DNA of 64,000 bases, taken from assembly GCA_047967505.1 (NCBI GenBank), contig CM106541.1. One strand, 5' to 3'. A program made the translations under genes and the position numbers. Below, piece by piece: positions 57,000 through 64,000 of this stretch; the stretch's first letter is position 1, and the number at the start of each line of letters is the position of its first letter. The notes under the pieces were generated by a model that searched no databases, was not told the origin of the DNA, and was given only the letters and a program-made list of their open reading frames with translations. This DNA is from Dipteris shenzhenensis. Taxonomy: Eukaryota; Polypodiophyta; Polypodiopsida; Gleicheniales.

Positions 57000-57570
57000 A
57001 GAAGCAAGAAGAAAGCAAGACATGCATGCAGAGAGGGAGATAGATCAGAGGAGCGATACGAAAGAGAGCGACTCTCGAGTGGAAAGGTGAAAGCGTGATT
57101 GTATTATCAGAATGAGTGTTCTTGTAGAACGCTTATGGTTATTCAGTTACAACCAATTGAGATCAGCGAATACATGCGCGCGTGATCTAGGTTGATTATT
57201 GAGGCTATTCTAAGACCCCCCCTTAACTCCAAATGTGAGGCCAAATGAGATAGGCCAAATGAGATCTAAGATACTACTTCGGGCCACTGAGGCCAATTGA
57301 GATGCAACATTTCCAATGTTGCAGGCCGGGAAGAGACTTCATCAGAACATCTGCCTGCATGTGTTCTGTGGGAACATATATGAGACGAACATGTCCACTA
57401 TCCACGTGATCCTTCAAGAAGTGATACTTGAGATCTATATGCTTTGTACGATCACTTTGCATGACATTCTGAGCAATCGCGATACATCCCAGTATAGTTT
57501 GTGTGGCTCTGACCGTGTGGACTCAATGGCTTGTACTGCTCTTCAACCCCCGAATTTCGCTAACGCGCTA
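57000..57570 (-). pseudogene. Copia RNase H tail with adjoining LTR stub
   Basis: Minus-strand frame 57462-57274 reads SDRTKHIDLKYHFLKDHV, DSGHVRLIYVPTEHMQADVL and MKSLPGLQHWKCC. This is the invariant C-terminal tail of Copia RNase H (TKHID...YHF, YVPT, AD...TKPL). About 50 bp further on in its sense comes AAGGGGGGG (57218-57226 region), the expected polypurine tract. The LTR then runs to about 57000, where GATGCATGCGCGC-like and CCAATTGAGATCAGCG sequence shows no second copy in the window. Everything upstream of the RNase H tail is missing; the sequence above 57480 has two TACTGCTCTTCAACCC blocks (57534, 57590). Confidence 0.75.
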
Positions 57571-57659
57571 TAGAGCTTAGTTGCTCATACTGCTCTTCAA
57601 CCCTCGTGGCCCTCGAATTTTGCTAACGTGCTCCTCGTCTTCCACCCTGCACGGCGACC

Positions 57660-58957
57660 ATGGCCTCACAGGTTCAAAGACCCCCTCCCCGCTCCCTTTT
57701 TAAAAGTTTTAATTATTAGACCCCCTTCCCCCTCCCTTTTTATACGTGTTAACTATTAGACACCCCCCCCTCCCTTTTTCTCCCTTTCATTGGTTAGCAA
57801 CTTAATTAATAAAAACTTTCTTTTATCCTATTTCCCCTCCTTTTTCATTTTATCAGTATTTTCTCTAATTTAAATCCTTTTTCCCTAGCTTTTTAGAAAA
57901 AAAAGGCTTCTTCTAACCCTCTTTCTCTATATAACTATGTCATCTTCTCTCTCTATATATTTTCTTCCCCTCTCTAATCTATAGAGTTTTTTCTCCTTTA
58001 CAATTACAACTCTCAAACTGCTTATTACCTAACCCTTTCCTAGTTGATGTATTCACTTTCTACCGCACCTTAGCATCCCCACTCCTAATGTGTACCTTAT
58101 TATTTTCTCACTCACATTTTGTTACTTTTCCACCAACCTTTTCTCTTCTTACCTTTTTTCTTATGTTCTCTTTTTAAACCTTTTTTCCTAATGTATAACT
58201 TTTTTTCTAACATTCAACTTTAAGCCTTCTTTTAAAGATTATGTTTTTGTGCATTTACGCTCATTACTCTCGGATAGTTAATCCCTTCCTAAAGCGTTTG
58301 TTTTTTTTTTCCCAATTTCTACCTTAAACTAGTACTCCTTCCTATTTCCCGCACCCTTCTCCATATGTAACTATATTCCCTTATCTCTTTCTACATTTTT
58401 GCTCCCTCTCTAACCATAATGCTCCTCTACAAATGCACTCATTTACTCCATATATACAAAACTCTCACCCTCCTCAACATATATGTACTTCTAATTCTCA
58501 AAATCCCCCTCTCCCCCCAAAAACAAATTTGGCCCTTACTTATTCCCCCAAGTAAATGTTTTTCACTGTCCACTTTCTCGTTATTTGCAACCAAGTTTAT
58601 TCCTGTACATTTTCACTCTTATAAAACCCATCTTTTACACTTTAATTTTTTACATAATGTTGGTTAATTTTATGGCTAGTATTCTAATTTATTGTGACCT
58701 CGATAACAAGGGAGGAGGGTTTATGACACCTATCTTCCCAATTTAAGTTAACTTGGTACTTATCATGTTTTCTTGTTAGATGGTGGCAGGTATGCAGATT
58801 CTCCTCTTCAGTAAATAAGATGCTTGTCAGGACTGCACCGGCGTTATAATTTTTAACACTTTTGTACCAACTTTTGGTTTTATGAACAACCATGTAATAA
58901 ATAATTTTTTATCCACCCTTATCTGAGTTTCGTGTGCCATGTTGTTAAAAGGTTTTT

Positions 58958-58989
<32 letters not shown>

Positions 58990-58995
58990 TTCCAT
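57660..58995. repeat. (CA)n-ended dispersed repeat, copy 2
   Basis: Pyrimidine-rich sequence, with a short duplication of CCCTCCCTTTTTA...ATTATTAGAC (57690-57760), ending with GATGGTGGCAGGTA (about 58780), AACACTTTTGTACCAACTT, CCACCCTTATCTGAG, GTGCCATGTTGTT and (CA)n at about 58965-58990. Matches the end of copy 1. No protein is recognised. Confidence 0.6.
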
Positions 58996-59124
58996 TCCAG
59001 GAAGTTTGCATTATGATTTCCAATTTCTAGAAATGTACACCATGGGATGTTCTAGAAATATATACCATGGACTGTTCTACAAATATATACCATGTGAAAC
59101 TTTGGGAAAATTTTCCAAGGAATT

Positions 59125-59125
<1 letters not shown>

Positions 59126-59153
<28 letters not shown>
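59126..59153. repeat. (TG)n microsatellite
   Basis: About 14 TG units followed by CATATATATG. Confidence 0.93.
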
Positions 59154-59156
<3 letters not shown>

Positions 59157-59761
59157 TATATATGAGAGAAATCCCTACATGTTTTACACTCAACAAATTA
59201 CCAATAACCCAAATGAGGTTATTTGGGTTGACTCCACTTGGCATGCTTTGTTAAGTCACGTGTTGTATGTACATAATAGAGAGTAATGAGGAACACATCC
59301 ATTGATTCCATATCATTTTACCTTTGTCACTTTATTATAGAGATGGGACGACCAAGGAACTCCCAATCTAACTTTATATCTTTAAATAGATGCGTATATT
59401 CTATCCTCCTAGGTAATCATAACGGTACGAAATTAGTATGAATTATGAAACTTATATCATTCAAAACCCCTTAAGAGATACCAATAGATAGAAAATTTGA
59501 GATAAAGCATTGAGTTGAGGAAGGGACATAAACTCCATGGACTAATTAAACCATTAGGGGAGAATTGGGGTCTGAAAAGGGCCTCATAAGGAATGGATTA
59601 AGAAATGGATTAGTCCTAATGAAAGGGCCAAGGTAGGTCCCAAAAAGTCCTAACCCCCCCTCACCTAGGTGGGTTAAGCCCAAAAGTGACCCCACCTCTT
59701 ACACCTCTTACACAACTCTTACTCCTAGGTGGGAACCAAAAAATTCAAAATTCAAAATTCG

Positions 59762-60250
59762 AATTTTGAATTCCCTCCCTCCTTCTCTCTCCTCCCTCCC
59801 TCCCTCCTCCTCCTCCCTCCCCCTCCTTCACTCCCCCTCCTCACTCCCTCCTCCTCCCCCTCCCTCCCTCCCTCCTCCCCCTCCCCTCTCCTCCCCTCCC
59901 CCTCCCCCTCCTCACTCCCTCCTCCCCCTTCCTCCTCCTCCCCCTCCCTCCCTCCCTCCTCCACGCCTGCTCCTCTGCCCTCCCCCTCCCTCCCTCCTCC
60001 ATGCCTACTCCTCCTCCCTCCCCCTCCCTCCCTCCTCCACGCTTGCTCCTCCTCCCCTCCCCCTCCCTCCTCCACTGCTGCTCCTCCTCCCCCCTCCCTC
60101 CTGCTCCTCCCTCCTCCCTCTTTCCTCCTCCATGCCTACTCCTCCTCACCCTCCACATCTGCTGGTCTGCCCCCCTTTCCTCCTCTTCAACTACTGGTCC
60201 TCCCTCCCCCATTTCTCCTCCTCCTTGCCCTCCCTCTTCCTGCATGCTAC
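59762..60250 (+). repeat. 490-bp pyrimidine tract (CCTCCCTCC-type)
   Basis: Almost pure C and T on the plus strand, with imperfect units such as CTCCTCCATGCCTACTCCTC and CTCCACGCTTGCTCCTCC. All frames through it give Pro/Ser/Leu or Gly/Glu low-complexity products. It ends about 50 bp before the ATG at 60302, so it may be a leader or promoter element. Confidence 0.85.
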
Positions 60251-60301
60251 TCCTTCAAGCTTGCATCTCCACTCTTTCTCCTTCTCTATACTCCTTTAGT
60301 C

Positions 60302-62158
60302 ATGGCACCATTCGTGGATATCTCCAACAAGTACCAGGTTCACTTAGAGTTGGAGGCTGAATATGCAAGCACACATAGTCTAGGATTGAGGGGAGCTTCC
60401 AAAATCCATAGTCTTCGTTTGCAAGGAAAGAAGCATCTCAAACTTTGGGTAGAAGGATCCTTGTATCCTTTAGATCCTGCCAACCAAAAGAGCCCTCCTT
60501 TCCATACAGTGCATGAGCTAGTTCAGTTTGTTGGAAATGGACATGCGGGGTTGCTTGATTATTACAATCGGTTAAACAATGCTCAGTCAATGGCTATGCA
60601 AGCAAGCGAGATGCATAGAGCCCAAGCAGAGATGCTAGCATATTTAGGAAATAGCACCATTGTTGCAATGCATAACTCTATGCAGGATCTTCAAAGGAAG
60701 AACTAGGATCTTAATGATATAGCCAAAGATTTGGACTTGGAGCGACATAAATTAGAAGATTCACTCTATAAGCTAGCTGAGTCCAAAAAAGGCTTGGAAA
60801 GATCTATATACAATCAAGTTCGATGAGCCGTAGAGAAGGAACAAGAGAAGGCAGAAGAACGAGTGCAAAAGATGAAAGAAATGCCCTTGGGATTGAAGGA
60901 GAGGAAAAGAAGGTATTTACATAACATCGATGCATTGGCACCCATTGGTGGTGCTAGAAAGAGGAGAGTCCAGGCTACAAGGTTGGTTATCAAATGTTCC
61001 AATGAGATTACACTCTTTTGTGCTACACTGTTTGTGACTAAGTTTTTATTGCGTCCTTCTTTAGGAACTTCATGGAAGATGTGATGGGAAGAACGGATGG
61101 GGATGATATTGACTGTTCATATGCTCTAGCTAGTTTATTGAAGTCAAGCGATGTCATTGGGATACTAACGGACCCAAGACACAAGCGCCTACATGTGCAA
61201 GTTGCTGAAGAGGTGATGAAGGACTTCAAGGATATTGTGGATGCAAAGGAGATGCTTGCAACTTGTGATATTGCCGGTGTAAGTCGTGAAGCTTACACAT
61301 CTGTTTTCAAAATTTCCAAGTCTGCTATTTTGGGAAAGTATAAGAAGCCTACAGTGCCCCTACCCACACCTTGGTCTATGAGACGTGCACAGCGAGACAA
61401 ACCAATGTGCAAGAGAAATGCTTGGAGGGTACCATTGTGTAAGGGGCACAATGACTTGGAAGAGTAAAAAGAAATCTGGCTTGCAAACCTTTGAGATGAA
61501 TGCTTTCAACAATGTCTACTTAGATGTTGAGAAACTGCAATAAGCAATGGTCAAATTCTATGGCATGAGAGAAGATGGTAAGAGGAAAATAGCATTGCAC
61601 TTTACTTAGTTCATTTCCTATATCATGTTTATCCTAACAATTTCTCTTTTTTATTGTACAGATTGCAATGGAAAGCTCATATTTGTCATCAAAATGGATG
61701 AAGCTCAATTGGTGAAAGAACACAAGTTAGAGAGAGTCAACATCTACATTATGAATAAAGCCTTAGCCTTTGTTCAAGGGAACAAAGAAGTAGAGCAAGA
61801 TTTCTTAGTGCAATCAAAAAAAGATATATGGTGGCTTGTAGCATTTAAGACTCCAAAAGAGTGCCATGAGACATTGAAGTGGGTTCTAGATAGAACAGGA
61901 ATCCCATCGACGATCCAAAGACAAGAGGAAGGGCAAACATTGACAATTGATGACCATGGAACCTTTCAAGCTGAATGGCATCTTGCCGGTGATTTGAAAA
62001 CCCTCAAGAGCTTGCATGGTTATGATACAGGGGCAAATGCAATGAACACATGCCTTTATTGCATGTGTTCACAACGTAAGCAAAAGGCTCGCTTACAATG
62101 GAAGAATGGCATTCTATCTTGTAGCCAAATGCAAGAAGATGAATGTCATCTCCCATGA
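60302..62158 (+). pseudogene. Transposase-like gene, three exons, broken
   Basis: Exon 1 (60302-60981) starts MAPFVDISNKYQ and has a coiled-coil-like Lys/Glu stretch; two in-frame stops (60704, about 60824) interrupt it. The intron 60982-61064 is GT-AG with matching phase. Exon 2 (61065-61577) contains DVMGRTDGDDID and DIVDAKEMLATCDIAG, a frame change near 61440, then KKKSGLQTFEMNAFNNVYLD and one more stop. The intron 61578-61661 is GT-AG, phase consistent. Exon 3 (61662-62158) has NGKLIFVIKMDEAQLVKEHK, WHLAGDLKTLKSLHGYD, then NAMNTCLYCMCSQRKQK. Asp in KMDE and in AGDLK followed by CxxCxC is the pattern of a DDE-type transposase core with a Cys cluster. The family assignment is inferred, not shown. 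The start at 60302 is preferred because upstream frame is only the CT tract. Confidence 0.55.
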
Positions 62159-62526
62159 AAGGAATTTGGTGCCTGTATTTCTTGTGATCTCTACGTCTAG
62201 GATGTCTTGAACTTCGACTGTCCTAAACCCTTCGTCTATAAGGTTGTCACAAAAGTGGGCCAAGCGCTTTACAAACTTGGGTTCCTCTAACAGATACTTT
62301 ATGTAATCTATGGGAATCCATCTCTTTGAAGGCGGTCAAGTGTATAAGCAAAATTTGAGAAATTATCTTGCATGTAAAGGATGAGATATGAGAAGTCATC
62401 CTTGGCTCGCATATATGTGCCTAGCACATCTAAAGTCCTATCAAAAACTAAAAATAACTCTTCCTCACGATCTGCAAATGCAGTTCGTGAGATGAAGTCA
62501 TGGAACACAATTCTAGCTGAATCCAT
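62110..62526 (-). pseudogene. Unidentified minus-strand frame, one frameshift
   Basis: From 62526 the minus strand reads MDSARIVFHDFISRTAFADR, then FDRTLDVLGTYMRAKDD and MQDNFSNFAYTLDRLQRDGF. A stop at about 62308 is bypassed by a one-base shift into IDYIKYLLEEPKFVKRLAHF, DNLIDEGFRTVEVQDILDVE and NTGTKFLSWEM, which overlaps the last codons of the plus-strand transposase-like exon. Composition is normal for a soluble protein, and the two halves meet at the shift, so this was probably coding. No family is recognised. It may belong to a second gene of the element or to a nested insertion. Confidence 0.4.
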
Positions 62527-62820
62527 GGCAAATAGTAGTTGATGGAGGGAGTAACTTCTAAGGATGGGAGTTTCTATGACTCTCTAAACGTGAAAGTGAG
62601 AATGTGATGTAAAAAGGGCTCTTACCCATTAATATATATCAAAACCCTATAATTTAAAATTAATCATAAAATCCCTAAATTTTTTGAAAAACATTTACCA
62701 TGAATTGAAAGGAGAAAACATTAAAAGAAATAACATTTTAATTTAATTGTCCATCATCTTTTGAAGCAATAACTAGGATTTGACAGACAAAAATTAAATG
62801 CTACACTAGTCAAACACATT
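62527..62820. other. AT-rich spacer
   Basis: No feature is seen between the minus-strand frames. Confidence 0.4.
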
Positions 62821-63296
62821 GTTAGCAATCTTCAAAGTTGCAGGAGGAATGAAATTGGCACTATGCATGCACTTCTCCACACGACGGCTGATCTTACCAC
62901 CATTTAAGGTAAAGTAGAAGGACTCTAACATGCCTTCCTCCATGACAATAGGTGTTCTTGCACATCCCTTAGAGTCCATTGCGATGTGACATTCACATTC
63001 CTGACATCTCCCTCTTCAACATCAATAGACAAACTTACCCCCATATTGTCTTCATCATTAGAGTCTAGGGAAAGCCACCGGCTATTTGTTTTCTTCCAGC
63101 GCTTGTACTAAAAAGCTAAATACAACATTTGGTATGACAAATGGTATCTAATAACCACATTGTCTTTACATGCATGACATTGAAACACATCACCCTTCAG
63201 GTCGCCTGACCCGGCTCCCCAATTCATGCCAAGTAAATCTTCAAGAGCATTTTCATCTACATGCTTGCAGGACCACATAGTTTTTGTTCTATGCAT
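62821..63296 (-). pseudogene. Unidentified minus-strand coding fragments
   Basis: 63296-63108 encodes 62 residues with WSCKHVDENALEDLLGMNWG and FQCHACKDNVVIRYHL, a possible zinc-binding pair. 62979-62821 has an ATG frame reading MDSKGCARTPIVMEEGMLES, KISRRVEKCMHSANFIPPAT to a stop. An overlapping frame in the same stretch (VSLSIDVEEGDVRNV) is also open, so the true frame is uncertain. No known family. Confidence 0.35.
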
Positions 63297-63305
63297 ATGT
63301 ATATT

Positions 63306-63692
63306 CTAAAATAAAGAAGCAAAAATGTGTAGAGGCATAAACCAAGATAACCTTGCCCATTTGGATCCAAATGTAAACTTCATGGCCATGCCCACATCCT
63401 TAGCAATCTTGTCCTTGTACAGTTGCAATGTCCTCGAGTCCACATTGCTGCTGCAATCCATGTCTTGAAGTTGTGGTGGTGCAATGGTTTGCAAACAGCC
63501 ATAGCTTGATGATGTCGTTGGAGTGATGTATGTTGCATTATACCAATACACATTCTTCATTCGCAAGGAGGCCAATATCTCCCCGGCATGCATTTGCTTA
63601 CCTAAATCCTCATGAATCGCAGTGAACTTGCCTATGAATGATTCAACTGGTTCCCACTCCTCTAAGTCCGAAGGGAAAACATCTGCCACCAT
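63306..63692 (-). CDS. Unidentified minus-strand frame (128 codons)
   Basis: Encodes FPSDLEEWEPVESFIGKFTA, KQMHAGEILASLRMKNVYWY and ALQ-poor, Asp/Ser-rich sequence ending FGSKWARLSWFMPLHIFASL. The upstream boundary may be an AG acceptor (TTTCTAAG or GGTGGCAG), since the preceding frame at 63785 ends in a GTGAG donor-like site, but the phases do not match cleanly. No domain is recognised. It may be an exon of a second gene in the element. Confidence 0.35.
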   Translation of the reverse strand: MVADVFPSDLEEWEPVESFIGKFTAIHEDLGKQMHAGEILASLRMKNVYWYNATYITPTTSSSYGCLQTIAPPQLQDMDCSSNVDSRTLQLYKDKIAKDVGMAMKFTFGSKWARLSWFMPLHIFASLF

Positions 63693-63784
63693 GAATAAGA
63701 GCTCTTAGAAACCAAACACAAAATTTCCAAATGGACTCATTACACTTATAGAGGTGAAAAAGGTACATAGATAGAAAGGCTCAC

Positions 63785-64000
63785 ATTCCCATGTAAACAT
63801 GTTGCACTTTTTCAAGCCATCCTTTCTTCCCAAACTTGAACTTCAAGATGCGCCCCTTCCACTCATGTAAGATGTCACCTCTCTTGCTCTTGGGAAGCCT
63901 ATGTGGACCTTTGGCCGATCCTTTCATCACTATCCAGTCATTTAAGCTGTAGGTGCAAGGGATCCACTCATCCAATGCATTTTTGGTGTTGTGGAAGACA
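63785..64000 (-). CDS. Unidentified minus-strand exon, runs off the window
   Basis: Open from the window edge; reads NALDEWIPCTYSLNDWIVMK, RLPKSKRGDILHEWKGRILK and FGKKGWLEKVQHVYMGM, with a GTGAG donor-like site at 63784-63780. Basic and Trp-rich; DNA binding is possible but not shown. No family is recognised. Confidence 0.35.

Larger units (their letters stand above)
59552..64000 (+). mobile_element. Left end of a larger CATTAGGGG-type DNA transposon
   Basis: CATTAGGGGAGAATTGGGG...AAAAGGGCCTCATAA matches the inverted ends of the 27.3-kb element, and similarity to its right end extends to about 60 bp (AATGGATTAAG against AATAGATTAAG). Behind it lie a CT tract, a three-exon transposase-like gene and minus-strand frames. 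No inverted right end was found before the window ends, so the true extent is unknown. CA(C/T)TA ends plus a Cys-rich motif after the second Asp recall the CACTA/CMC group; this is inference. Confidence 0.55.

Noticed and set aside
59752-60301. Long Pro/Ser/Leu frame joined to the transposase-like start, and Gly/Glu-rich frames on the other strand
   Set aside because: They come from the CT tract; open in several frames at once, so not evidence of protein.

Overview
The window looks like a transposon-rich stretch of a land-plant nuclear genome. Reasons: a split CLP1 gene with plant-like protein sequence and kilobase-scale introns; Copia elements primed by initiator-Met tRNA (TGGTATCAGAGC primer sites); a degraded Ty3/gypsy reverse transcriptase; hAT (DUF659-type) relics; many microsatellites; and an AT-rich background. 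Long TE-filled introns favour a large genome such as a gymnosperm or fern, but the sequence alone does not fix the species. No rRNA, tRNA or CRISPR array was recognised.

Layout. 1-1.69 kb: two convergent, broken hAT transposase fragments. 1.69-8.24 kb: a nearly complete Copia retrotransposon on the minus strand, with gag, protease, integrase, RT and RNase H all readable but broken by one stop and two frameshifts; its 5' LTR has lost the promoter half. 8.86-16.13 kb: eight consecutive exons (plus strand) of CLP1, the RNA 5'-kinase-like subunit of mRNA 3'-end and tRNA processing. Together they form an intact 360-residue C-terminal part; the roughly 80-90 N-terminal residues are not seen and should lie upstream of the window or be lost. 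16.4-17.0 kb: gypsy RT relic just behind CLP1. 17-30 kb: degraded Copia fragments (gag at 21.5 kb, pol at 23.6-25.1 kb, minus-strand pol at 26.6-27.3 kb) and a 0.89-kb terminal-inverted-repeat element (27.3-28.2 kb).

31-37 kb: a nested hairpin, degenerate GTACTAAAT arrays on both sides of a repeat with (CA)n ends, and long microsatellites. 40.8-42 kb: a CpG- and GC-rich, promoter-like island followed by a broken reading frame. 44.9-53.8 kb: a short gag-only Copia element whose 3' LTR was split by a 6.62-kb element with 24-bp inverted ends and an 8-bp target duplication. That inserted element carries several internal repeat families and no recognisable transposase. 57.0-59.0 kb: a Copia RNase H/LTR stub and a second copy of the (CA)n-ended repeat.

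59.55 kb to the end: the left end of a larger element with the same CATTAGGGG terminus as the 27.3-kb element. It contains a three-exon, broken gene resembling a transposase with a GDxK...CxxCxC signature, and unidentified minus-strand reading frames. The likeliest undescribed items are the 6.62-kb nested element and the CATTAGGGG family with its candidate transposase source. Apart from CLP1, almost every coding stretch is a mobile-element relic, so there is no operon-like cooperation between genes; the history is one of nested insertion.
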